A stretch of 64,000 bases of DNA from Variovorax boronicumulans (lineage in GTDB: Bacteria; Pseudomonadota; Gammaproteobacteria; Burkholderiales; Burkholderiaceae_C): NCBI RefSeq assembly GCF_007677875.1, contig NZ_VEDO01000022.1:1-64000 (forward strand), given 5' to 3'. Position 1 is the first letter of the stretch; each line of letters begins with the position of its first letter. The position numbers and the translations under genes were made by a program. Positions 54,544 through 62,798 of the stretch are shown here, in pieces. Under the pieces are notes generated by a model, which was not told where the DNA came from, did not search any database, and saw nothing but the letters and a program-made list of their open reading frames with translations.

Positions 54544-56220
54544 ATGCGACCGACCTCGTCCGCCCTCTTTCCCCTGCGATACAGTAGCTTCGCGCTGTGC
54601 CTGGCGGGCCTGGTCGCCAGCGCCGTCGCGGTGGCGCTGCTGCCCACGGCCTGGGCGGCCTGGCTGGCCATGCTGGTGTTCGCCGGCCTCAGCGGCACCG
54701 GCGTGCACGACCTGCGCCAGACGCGCCACGCCATCCTGCGCAACTACCCGGTGATCGGCCACATGCGCTTCCTGCTGGAGTTCATCCGGCCCGAGATCCG
54801 CCAGTACTTCATCGAGAGCGACGCCGAGGCCGCGCCGTTCTCGCGCGCGCAGCGTTCCCTGGTTTACCAGCGCGCCAAGGGCGAGCCGGACAACCGGCCC
54901 TTCGGCACCCACCTGGACGTGAGCCTTCTGGGCTACGAGTGGATCAACCACTCGATGCGGCCGACGCGGCTGGCCGGCCACGACTTCCGCGTGCAGATCG
55001 GCGACACCGGTGGCCCGGCCCATGCCCACCCCTGCACCCAGCCCTACAGCGCCAGCGTGTTCAACATCTCGGCCATGAGCTTCGGCGCGCTGTCGGCCAA
55101 CGCCATCCAGGCGCTGAACCGCGGCGCCAGGCTCGGCGGCTTCGCGCACGACACGGGCGAGGGCTCGATCTCGCAGTACCACCGCCAGCACGGTGGCGAC
55201 CTGATCTGGGAGATCGGCTCGGGCTACTTCGGCTGCCGCAACGACGACGGCAGCTTCAGCCCCGAGCGCTTCGTGGCCAACGCCACCGACCCGCAGGTCA
55301 AGATGATCGAGATCAAGATCAGCCAGGGTGCCAAGCCCGGCCATGGCGGCGTGCTGCCCGGCCCCAAGGTCACCCCCGAGATCGCCGCGGCGCGCGGCGT
55401 GCCGGTGGGCATCGACTGCATCTCGCCGTCCTCGCACAGCGCCTTCGGCACGCCGCTCCAGATGATGCGCTTCATCGCCGAGCTGCGGCGGCTGTCAGGC
55501 GGCAAGCCGGTGGGCTTCAAGTTCTGCCTGGGCCATCCTTGGGAATGGTTCGCCATCGTCAAGGCCATGCTGCAGACCGGCATCACGCCGGACTTCATCG
55601 TCGTCGACGGCGCCGAGGGCGGCACGGGCGCGGCGCCGGTGGAGTTCAGCGACCACGTGGGCGCGCCGCTGCAGGAAGGCCTGCTCATGGTGCACAACAC
55701 GCTAGTGGGCGTGAACCTGCGCCAGCGCATCAAGATCGGCTGCGCCGGCAAGGTGATCACGGCCTTCGACGTGGCGCGCATGATGGCCCTGGGGGCGGAC
55801 TGGTGCAATTCGGCGCGCGGTTTCATGATGGCGCTGGGCTGCATCCAGGCCCAGGCCTGCCATACCGGCCACTGTCCCACGGGCGTGACCACGCAGGACC
55901 CGCTGCGCCAGCAGGCGCTGGTGGTCCCGGCCAAGGCCGAGCGCGTGCACAACTTCCACCGCAGCACGCTGCATGCGCTGCAGGAACTCGTGCAGGCCGC
56001 GGGTCTGGAGCACCCACAGCAGATCACGGCCCACCACATCGTGCGCCGCATCTCCGACACCGAGGTGCGGCTGCTGTCCAACCTGATCACGCGCGTCGCG
56101 CCGGGCGCGCTCCTGGGGCCGCTGGACGGCCTGCACAACGTGTTCCGCTACTACTGGCCGATCGCCACGGCCGACAGCTTCCAGCCGCTCAAGGAGGGGC
56201 TGCACGCGGGCGCAGCGTGA
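54544..56220 (+). CDS. FMN-binding glutamate synthase-family protein
   Basis: A 558-residue protein. Two N-terminal hydrophobic helices (residues 12-50) anchor it. The rest is the glutamate-synthase alpha-subunit-like FMN domain: FNISAMSFGALSANAIQALN, EIKISQGAKPGHGG, VVDGAEGGTGAAP and the CHTGHCPTGV cysteine cluster. It lacks the glutamine amidotransferase domain. Related stand-alone proteins include N-methylglutamate synthase subunits and membrane oxidoreductases of unknown substrate. Confidence 0.88.
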   Translation: MRPTSSALFPLRYSSFALCLAGLVASAVAVALLPTAWAAWLAMLVFAGLSGTGVHDLRQTRHAILRNYPVIGHMRFLLEFIRPEIRQYFIESDAEAAPFSRAQRSLVYQRAKGEPDNRPFGTHLDVSLLGYEWINHSMRPTRLAGHDFRVQIGDTGGPAHAHPCTQPYSASVFNISAMSFGALSANAIQALNRGARLGGFAHDTGEGSISQYHRQHGGDLIWEIGSGYFGCRNDDGSFSPERFVANATDPQVKMIEIKISQGAKPGHGGVLPGPKVTPEIAAARGVPVGIDCISPSSHSAFGTPLQMMRFIAELRRLSGGKPVGFKFCLGHPWEWFAIVKAMLQTGITPDFIVVDGAEGGTGAAPVEFSDHVGAPLQEGLLMVHNTLVGVNLRQRIKIGCAGKVITAFDVARMMALGADWCNSARGFMMALGCIQAQACHTGHCPTGVTTQDPLRQQALVVPAKAERVHNFHRSTLHALQELVQAAGLEHPQQITAHHIVRRISDTEVRLLSNLITRVAPGALLGPLDGLHNVFRYYWPIATADSFQPLKEGLHAGAA

Positions 56221-56223
56221 GGC

Positions 56224-56391
56224 TCAGGTCTTCTCGCGCTCGGGTGCCAGCGGTTTGCCGGGCTTGTCGCGGCCCAGTTCCTCCATCATCTTTTCGCCCT
56301 CGCGGTCCTTGCCGTCGCTGGGCACGGACTCCTCTGCAGAGGGTTCGGGCTCTTCCTTCATCGGCGGCGGGGGGCGGTGGGTGTCTGGCAT
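56224..56391 (-). CDS. Small charged hypothetical protein (55 aa)
   Basis: A 55-residue, very hydrophilic protein (PPPMKEEPEPSAEESVPSDG and EELGRDKPGKPLAPER), probably disordered. GGAGA lies at good distance before the ATG. It converges on the glutamate-synthase-like gene. No family is recognised; its composition and ribosome site support it as a gene. Confidence 0.5.
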   Translation of the reverse strand: MPDTHRPPPPMKEEPEPSAEESVPSDGKDREGEKMMEELGRDKPGKPLAPEREKT

Positions 56392-56563
56392 GGCGGGTCT
56401 CCGTTGCGTGGCACAGGCAACCAGCTTCGCATCGCCGGGCCGATCCGTTGCTCCGGCAGGGCCGCGAAAGCATGTAGTCGCGGGCCGACGCGGGGCGGGG
56501 CTTGGCACGGGTTTCGCGTGGCGTTTCACGCACAATCGGCGCCCCAGCGAACGGAGAACCACC

Positions 56564-57043
56564 TTGGACATGCCCGCCCACCAGCTCACGATGACCGTGC
56601 TCATGACACCCGACACGGCCAATTTTTCGGGCAACGTGCACGGCGGCACCATCCTCAAGCTGCTGGACCAGGTGGCCTACGCCTGCGCGGCGCGCTATTC
56701 GGGCTGTTACGTGGTCACGCTGTCGGTGGACCAGGTGATGTTCCGCGAACCCATCCTGGTGGGCGAACTGGTGACCTTCCTGGCCTCGGTCAACTACACG
56801 GGCACCTCGTCGATGGAGATCGGCATCAAGGTGATCGCCGAGAACATCCGCACCCAGGCCTCGCGCCATGTGAACAGCTGCTTCTTTACCATGGTGGCGG
56901 TGGACGAGGACCGCAAGCCGGTGGCCGTCGCACCACTGCGCCCGTTCTCGCCCGACGAGCGCCGCCGCCACGCCCAGGCGCTCGAGCGCAAGCAGCTGCG
57001 GCACGAACTGGCCAAGCGCGCGCAGGACATCCGCACGGCCTGA
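56564..57043 (+). CDS. Acyl-CoA thioesterase (YciA/hot-dog family)
   Basis: A 159-residue hot-dog thioesterase: MTPDTANFSGNVHGGTILKL with the catalytic asparagine/histidine/glycine region, LLDQVAYACAARYSG, and VTLSVDQVMFREPI. It hydrolyses acyl-CoAs in the cytoplasm. A TTG start spaced 7 nt from GGAG is preferred over the ATG 6 nt downstream. It precedes a CoA ligase gene by 151 bp. Confidence 0.9.
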   Translation: MDMPAHQLTMTVLMTPDTANFSGNVHGGTILKLLDQVAYACAARYSGCYVVTLSVDQVMFREPILVGELVTFLASVNYTGTSSMEIGIKVIAENIRTQASRHVNSCFFTMVAVDEDRKPVAVAPLRPFSPDERRRHAQALERKQLRHELAKRAQDIRTA

Positions 57044-57194
57044 AGCAGCCTGCGGCGACGGCGCGGAAGGGCGCCCGTTCCGCAGTGCAGTTTTGAACTT
57101 GGACGCGCGAGCCGGCTGTGGGGTCCGCGCACCCGGTGTGCGCCATACCATCCTGCGCAGAGGACGCCGCCGCGCGTCCCGCAAGGAGACAGGC

Positions 57195-58754
57195 GTGACC
57201 CACCCGACCACGGCGCCGCCCCGGCGCATCCATGAACTGCTGGACCCCTGGGTGCTGTCGCAGCCCGATGCGCCTGCTGTGCGCGACGCGCATGGCGGGC
57301 TCGGCTATGCCGCGCTCGACCACGCCGGGCAGGCTGCGGCCGCGGCGCTGCAGGCCGCCGGTGTGCGCGCCGGCGACCGGGTGCTGCTGGTCGGCGAGAA
57401 CTGCGTGGCCCTGTGCGTGCTGGTGCTCGCGCTGAGCCGGCTCGATGCCTGGCCGGCCATCGTCAACGCGCGCCTGTCGCCGCGCGAGATCGACGAGTTC
57501 ATCGCCCACGCGGGCGCGCGGCGCGTGCTCTACACGGCCCATGTTTCGGCCGATGCGGCGCGCCACGCCGAGCGGCATGGCGCCACGGCCGTGGACTGGC
57601 GAGGACTCGACGGCCTGCTGTTGGGCCCGCTCGCCGCCGACGTGCAGCCGGAGCCCTGCGCCGCGGACGCGGGCGAGCAGGTGGCCGCCATGATCTACAC
57701 CTCTGGCACCTCGGGCGCGCCCAAGGGTGTGATGCTGAGCCACACCAACCTGCTGTTCGCGGCCCACACGCTGCGCACGCAGCGGCGCTTCGGCCCCGGC
57801 GACCTGCTGTACGGCGTGCTGCCCATGGCGCATGTGGTGGGCCTGTCGATTCAGTTCCTGGGCAGCATGGCCAGCGGCGCGGCGCTGCTGCTGGAGCCGC
57901 GCTTCAGCCCGCAGGCGCTGGCCGCTGCGCTGGAGCAGCAGGGTGCCACCGTGTTCATGGGCGTGCCGGCCATGTTCGCGCGGCTGCTGGAGCAGCGCCA
58001 GGGCCGGCCGCTGGCGGCACCGCGGCTGCGCTTCATCGGCGTGTCGGGCTCGCCGCTCACGGCGAGCCTGAAGGCCGAGGTGGAGCGCTTTTTCGGCCTG
58101 CCGCTGCACAACGGCTACGGCCTGACCGAAACCGCGCCCACAGTGGCGCAGACGCCTGTCGATGCGCCACGCACCGACTGCGCCGTGGGCCCGCCAGTGC
58201 CCGGCGTGCAGGTGCGCCTGATGGACCGCGCCGGCCTGCCCGTGGCGCCGGGCGAGGTCGGTGAACTGCACGTGCGCGGTCCCAACGTGATGCGCGGCTA
58301 CTACCGCAGCCCCGCGCAGACCCGGGCCGCCGTCGACGCCGAGGGCTGGTTCAACACCGGCGACCTCGCGCGGCGCACGGACGACGGCGCTCTGCACATC
58401 GCCGGCCGTACGCGCGAGCTCATCATCCGCTCGGGCTTCAACGTCTACCCAGTCGAGGTGGAGCAGGCGATCAACGCTTTCCCGCAGGTGGTGCAGTCCG
58501 CCGTGGTCGGGCGCAGCGTGGAACACAACGAGGAGGTGGTCGCCTTCGTTGAAACCCAGGGCGGCGCCGCGCTGGACGAAGACGGCCTGCGCCGCCACTT
58601 GCGCGCGCAGCTCTCGCCCTACAAGCTGCCCAGCGAGATCCGCGTGCTGCCGGCGCTGCCGGCGGCGCCCACCGGCAAGGTGCTCAAGAACGTGCTCAAG
58701 ACCATGGCCCAGCAGCCGGCGCAGCCGGCCGCGCCGCCGGTGCCGCAACCCTGA
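57195..58754 (+). CDS. AMP-forming acyl-CoA synthetase
   Basis: A 519-residue ANL enzyme: MIYTSGTSGAPKGVMLSHTN (P-loop), GYGLTETAPTV, GWFNTGDLARR and the C-terminal lysine region PTGKVLKN. It activates a short or medium carboxylic acid to CoA. The start is GTG with AAGGAG upstream. It leads an operon with an SDR and a kappa-GST-like isomerase, suggesting catabolism of a ring or branched acid. Confidence 0.9.
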   Translation: MTHPTTAPPRRIHELLDPWVLSQPDAPAVRDAHGGLGYAALDHAGQAAAAALQAAGVRAGDRVLLVGENCVALCVLVLALSRLDAWPAIVNARLSPREIDEFIAHAGARRVLYTAHVSADAARHAERHGATAVDWRGLDGLLLGPLAADVQPEPCAADAGEQVAAMIYTSGTSGAPKGVMLSHTNLLFAAHTLRTQRRFGPGDLLYGVLPMAHVVGLSIQFLGSMASGAALLLEPRFSPQALAAALEQQGATVFMGVPAMFARLLEQRQGRPLAAPRLRFIGVSGSPLTASLKAEVERFFGLPLHNGYGLTETAPTVAQTPVDAPRTDCAVGPPVPGVQVRLMDRAGLPVAPGEVGELHVRGPNVMRGYYRSPAQTRAAVDAEGWFNTGDLARRTDDGALHIAGRTRELIIRSGFNVYPVEVEQAINAFPQVVQSAVVGRSVEHNEEVVAFVETQGGAALDEDGLRRHLRAQLSPYKLPSEIRVLPALPAAPTGKVLKNVLKTMAQQPAQPAAPPVPQP

Positions 58755-58772
58755 AAACTCCGAGGAGACCGC

Positions 58773-59507
58773 ATGACAACTTCCACCCCCAGGGCCGTCC
58801 TGGTCATCGGCGCGGGCGACGCCACCGGCGGCGCCATTGCCCGGCGCTTCGCGCGCGAGGGCTACATCGCCTGCGTGACACGGCGCAGTGCCGACAAGCT
58901 TGCGCCGCTGGTGGCGCAGATCGAGGCCGAGGGCGGAAAGGCCCATGCCTTCGGCAGCGATGCGCGCAAGGAAGAGGAGATGGTCGGCCTCGTGCAGAAG
59001 ATCGAGGCCGAGATCGCACCCATCGAGGTGGCCGTCTTCAACATCGGTGCCAACGTGCGCTTTCCGATCACCGAGACCACCGCCCGCGTGTACTTCAAGG
59101 TCTGGGAGATGGCCTGCTTCGGCGGCTTCCTGATGGGCCGCGAGGTGGCCCGCGCCATGCTGCCGCGCGGGCGCGGCACCATTCTGTTCACGGGCGCCAC
59201 GGCCAGCCTGCGCGGGCGCGATGGGTACGCCGCCTTTGCCGGCGCCAAGGCGGCCCTGCGCGCGCTGGCGCAGAGCATGGCGCGCGAGCTGGGCCCCAAG
59301 GGCATCCACGTGGCGCACCCGGTCATCGACGGCGCCATCGACACCGAGTTCATCCGCACCACCTTCCCCGAGCGCTATGCACTGAAGGACCAGCAGGGCA
59401 TCGTCGACCCCGAGAGCATCGCCGAGACCTACTGGCAGCTGCACCAGCAGCCGCGCAATGCCTGGACGCACGAGCTCGAACTGCGGCCCTGGATGGAAGC
59501 CTGGTGA
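58773..59507 (+). CDS. SDR-family protein with Phe in place of the catalytic Tyr
   Basis: A 244-residue Rossmann-fold SDR. The cofactor loop is GAGDATGGAIARRFA rather than the usual TGxxxGIG, and VFNIGANVRF replaces NNAG. At the YxASK position the protein reads FAGAK, so the catalytic tyrosine is phenylalanine while the lysine remains. It is 18 nt after the ligase gene. It may have a different mechanism or a non-catalytic role. I believe homologues share this change, which would argue against an error. Confidence 0.85.
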   Translation: MTTSTPRAVLVIGAGDATGGAIARRFAREGYIACVTRRSADKLAPLVAQIEAEGGKAHAFGSDARKEEEMVGLVQKIEAEIAPIEVAVFNIGANVRFPITETTARVYFKVWEMACFGGFLMGREVARAMLPRGRGTILFTGATASLRGRDGYAAFAGAKAALRALAQSMARELGPKGIHVAHPVIDGAIDTEFIRTTFPERYALKDQQGIVDPESIAETYWQLHQQPRNAWTHELELRPWMEAW

Positions 59508-59536
59508 ACCAAGAACGATCTGCAAGGAGACAACGC

Positions 59537-60151
59537 ATGCCCACCCCCACCGTCCAGTTCCTGTTCGACTTCGGCAGCCCCAATGCCTACCTGTGCCACC
59601 GGGTCATCCCGGCCATCGAGGCGCGCACCGGCGTGCCCTTCGTGTACCAGCCCATTCTGCTGGGCGGCCTGTTCAAGCTGGCCAACAACCGTTCGCCGGC
59701 CGAGGCCTTCGCCGACATTCCCAACAAGCGCGCCTACGACCGGCTGGAGATCGACCGCTTCGTCGCGCGGCATGGCCTGGCCAACTACCGCTTCAACCCC
59801 TTCTTCCCGATCAACACGCTGCAGCTCATGCGCGGCGCGGTGGCGGCGCAGAAGCTGGGCTGCTTCGCACCCTATGTGGAGGCGGTCTACGTCGCGATGT
59901 GGGAACGCGGCCTGGACATGGGGCAGGCGGCCGTGGTGACGGCCACGCTGGAGGAGGCGGGCCTTCCGGCCGCGCAGCTGCTGGCCACGGCGCAGGAGGC
60001 CGACATGAAGGCCCGGCTGCTGGCCAACACCAACGAGGCGCACGCGCGCGGCGCCTTCGGCTCGCCGAGCTTCCTGGTCGGCGACGAACTCTTCTTCGGC
60101 AAGGACCGGCTGCGCGAGGTCGAGGAGGAGATCGTGCGCCAGCGCGGCTGA
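59537..60151 (+). CDS. 2-hydroxychromene-2-carboxylate isomerase family / DsbA-like protein
   Basis: A 204-residue kappa-GST-type thioredoxin fold: VQFLFDFGSPNAYLCHRVIP, with Ser in the glutathione-contact position instead of CxxC, and FGSPSFLVGDELFFGKDRL at the end. Family members isomerise hydroxychromene carboxylate in naphthalene breakdown. AAGGAGA precedes the ATG. It is the last gene of the ligase-SDR operon. Confidence 0.87.
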   Translation: MPTPTVQFLFDFGSPNAYLCHRVIPAIEARTGVPFVYQPILLGGLFKLANNRSPAEAFADIPNKRAYDRLEIDRFVARHGLANYRFNPFFPINTLQLMRGAVAAQKLGCFAPYVEAVYVAMWERGLDMGQAAVVTATLEEAGLPAAQLLATAQEADMKARLLANTNEAHARGAFGSPSFLVGDELFFGKDRLREVEEEIVRQRG

Positions 60152-60188
60152 GGCACACCCTTTGGGCGGCCGTCCGGCACCGGTCACA

Positions 60189-61016
60189 TCACTGCTGGAG
60201 CCGCGCCTCGATCGTGCGCACGGTCTCGATGAGCCGCGGCCGCACCTCCTGCAGCAGGTGCCGGGCCGAGCCCGCGCTGGCCGGGCAGGCCGCGTTGACG
60301 ACCATGGGCGGCAGACCCTGGCCGGTGCGCAGCGGCACCGCGATGGCGTGGATCTCGGCATGCCAGTCGCCCAGCGAACTGCAGCAGCCGTGGGCAGCGA
60401 GCTCGGCCACGGCCTGGTCGATGCCGGCCTGCAGGCGCGGCCAGTGCAGCGGATCGAGCGCACGCAGGCGTTCCTCCAGGCCCTTGCGCAAGGCGGGCTC
60501 CGCCCCGGCCAGGAAGGCGCGGCCCATGGCACTGGGTGCCAGCGGGATGCGCGAGCCGATCTCCAGCCGCAGCGTCACGAGCGAGTAGCTGCGGCAGCTC
60601 TCGATGTAGAGCATGGCCAGGTCGTCGCGCGTGCCCAGCGAGACCAGCGTGCTGGTGGCGTTGGCCAGCGCCTGCATCAGCGGCCGGCCCACCTCCTTGA
60701 CATCCAGCCGCGCCAGCGTGGTGCCGCCCAGGGCCAATGCCGCCACGCCCAGGCGGTAGCGGCCCGATTCCTCGATGTGGTGCAGGTAGTCGAGCCGCGT
60801 GAGCGTGTGGGTGAGCCGCGTGATGGTGGACTTGGGCAGCTGGCAGCGCTGCGCCAGTTCCTGGTTTCCGAGGCGCTCCTCGCCCGACTTGAAGCAGCTC
60901 AGCACCTGGAGGCCGCGCGCCAGCGCGGTGACGAAGTGGCGGTCCTGCGGGTCGCGCGCGGCCCGGTGGGCATCCGCTCTGGCGCTCCGCGCGGCCGTGT
61001 TGGATCGCTGTGGCAT
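60189..61016 (-). CDS. IclR-family transcriptional regulator
   Basis: A 275-residue regulator. The winged helix spans about residues 30-90 (ALARGLQVLSCFKSGEERLG, LPKSTITRLTHTL), followed by an effector domain with LRLEIGSRIPLAPSAMGRAF. It converges on the ligase operon. The start MPQRSN was chosen; a TTG 27 nt upstream is an alternative. Confidence 0.88.
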   Translation of the reverse strand: MPQRSNTAARSARADAHRAARDPQDRHFVTALARGLQVLSCFKSGEERLGNQELAQRCQLPKSTITRLTHTLTRLDYLHHIEESGRYRLGVAALALGGTTLARLDVKEVGRPLMQALANATSTLVSLGTRDDLAMLYIESCRSYSLVTLRLEIGSRIPLAPSAMGRAFLAGAEPALRKGLEERLRALDPLHWPRLQAGIDQAVAELAAHGCCSSLGDWHAEIHAIAVPLRTGQGLPPMVVNAACPASAGSARHLLQEVRPRLIETVRTIEARLQQ

Positions 61017-61092
61017 GCGGTCATCGCGGCCACGCCGCGGCAAAGAGGCAAAACGGAATCTTAGACTGCTGTGCAGAACGTCTGCGCTGGCG

Positions 61093-61671
61093 CTACGGGC
61101 ATCCCGCAGGCACCGCGATCCGGTGTTCCTGCGCCAGTTGCTTGGCGCGCGCCAGCACGGCGGGATCGGTGAAGCGCGGCCCGAGCACCAGCGCGATGAA
61201 CTTGAAGTCCACCGGCGCGGTGGCTCCCTCGGCCGCCTGGAACAGCGCGACCACCATCACCGGGCTCTTGCACGAGACGCGGATCACGTCGCGGTAGTAG
61301 GCGCGCCAGAGGCGGCCGAACACGATGGGGTTGAGTTCGCGCGTGATGATCCACTCGTCGAACGCGTACTGCCAGTACTTGGTCAGCTGCGCAAACTGCG
61401 CCGGCTCGGGCATCTCGGTCAGCGTCCAGAAGCGGGCCGGCATGGTCGCGCGCAGCGCATTGAAGCCCACGCGCAGGTGGCGGAAGGTGTCGGCGCGCGA
61501 CGCCAGCAGCGTGAACGACAGGCCGATGAACGCGACCGTGGCCGAGCACGCCAGGATGAGCACCGTCAGCAAGGGCACGCTGATCCAGCCGAAGACCAGC
61601 GGCTGCGCCCCGGCGGGCGGCGCGGCACTGGCGGCGAGCTGGGCAATGGCAGGGGCGGCGGCCGGCGTCAT
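61093..61671 (-). CDS. Hypothetical membrane protein (192 aa)
   Basis: A 192-residue protein with one strong transmembrane segment (about residues 28-58, ISVPLLTVLILACSATVAFI), then a soluble domain: LTEMPEPAQFAQLTKYWQYA, WIITRELNPIVFGRLWRAYY. Codon use is normal for the window. No family is recognised. It lies between an IclR and a LysR gene, all on the minus strand. Confidence 0.62.
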   Translation of the reverse strand: MTPAAAPAIAQLAASAAPPAGAQPLVFGWISVPLLTVLILACSATVAFIGLSFTLLASRADTFRHLRVGFNALRATMPARFWTLTEMPEPAQFAQLTKYWQYAFDEWIITRELNPIVFGRLWRAYYRDVIRVSCKSPVMVVALFQAAEGATAPVDFKFIALVLGPRFTDPAVLARAKQLAQEHRIAVPAGCP

Positions 61672-61765
61672 GGTGGTGGAGGAAGGCGCAGCGAGGGGCG
61701 GAATCGGGGGCCACCGGCGGTGGCCTGCAATCGATCTTAGCTGTATTTAAAAACAGTGTTTGGCG

Positions 61766-62707
61766 TCATTGCAACGATTCGTTGCCATCGCCAGCCCCGC
61801 CCGTCGGCACCGGTCCTGAGGCCTCGGCCGGCCGCAGCTGGCGCAGCGCGCGCAGCATGTCCTGCACCAGCACGTTCTGCGGTCCGGGCCGCCACACCGC
61901 GTAGGTTTCAGACAGCGCCGTGACGCCCTGCAGCGGGCGGAACACCACGCCGCCCAGGCCACAGCGCTGCATGGCCTGCGGCACCAGCGCCACGCCCAGC
62001 CCCTGTGCCACCATGGAGACCACCGCCAGCCAGTGGCGCACTTCGTGCCGCACCTCGGGCAGGAAGCCGGCCTGGGCGCAGATGGCGAGGATGCGCTCGT
62101 GGTAATCGGGCGAGGCCACGCGCGAGAACAGCACGACCGCCTCGTCACGCAGCGCGGCGGGATCGACACGCCGGCGCCGTGCCAGCGCATGGGCCTGCGG
62201 CAGGCAGGCCACGAAGGGCTCGCTGAGGAGCAAGCGCGAGTGCAGCTCTGCGGGCAGCCGCGCCGTGTGCATGAAGCCCAGGTCCAGCCGGTCGTGCAGC
62301 AGGTCGGTGATCTGCTCGGCGGAATTGAGTTCGGCCAGACCGATGCGCACGGCCGTGTGGCCGGCCTGGAAGCTGCGCAACGCCTGCGGCAGCCCCCGGT
62401 ACAGCATGGCGCCGACGAAGCCGATGCGCAGCCGCCCGGCCGAGCCGGCCGCCACCTCGCGCGCCTCCAGCGCGGCCTCCTCGGCCTGGCGCAGCAGCTT
62501 GCGCGCCGAGGCCCGCAGGGCCTGGCCGGCCGGCGTGAGCCGCACCTGCTTGCTGTTGCGCTCGAACAGGCGCGCGCCGACGGCATCCTCGAGCTGGCGG
62601 ATCGCCACCGACAGCGGGGGTTGCGAGATCGCCAGCCGCTCGGCCGCGCGGCCGAAGTGCAGCTCGTCGGCCAGCACGGCGAAGTAACGCAAATGGCGCA
62701 GTTCCAT
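61766..62707 (-). CDS. LysR-family transcriptional regulator
   Basis: A 313-residue regulator with HTH MELRHLRYFAVLADELHFGR and ISQPPLSVAIRQLEDAVG, plus an effector domain (FIGFVGAML-like RIGFVGAMLYRGLP). It diverges from the acyl-CoA dehydrogenase gene across 91 bp holding TCAATATTGG (62739-62748), a plausible LysR half-palindrome. It probably controls that gene. Confidence 0.9.
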   Translation of the reverse strand: MELRHLRYFAVLADELHFGRAAERLAISQPPLSVAIRQLEDAVGARLFERNSKQVRLTPAGQALRASARKLLRQAEEAALEAREVAAGSAGRLRIGFVGAMLYRGLPQALRSFQAGHTAVRIGLAELNSAEQITDLLHDRLDLGFMHTARLPAELHSRLLLSEPFVACLPQAHALARRRRVDPAALRDEAVVLFSRVASPDYHERILAICAQAGFLPEVRHEVRHWLAVVSMVAQGLGVALVPQAMQRCGLGGVVFRPLQGVTALSETYAVWRPGPQNVLVQDMLRALRQLRPAEASGPVPTGGAGDGNESLQ

Positions 62708-62798
62708 CAATACATGTCTCCTATGGATCGAGTCGTCATCAATATTGGACACGCATGGATGGTGGCCGCACCATCGCGGTTCCGCAGGAGACAGACCC

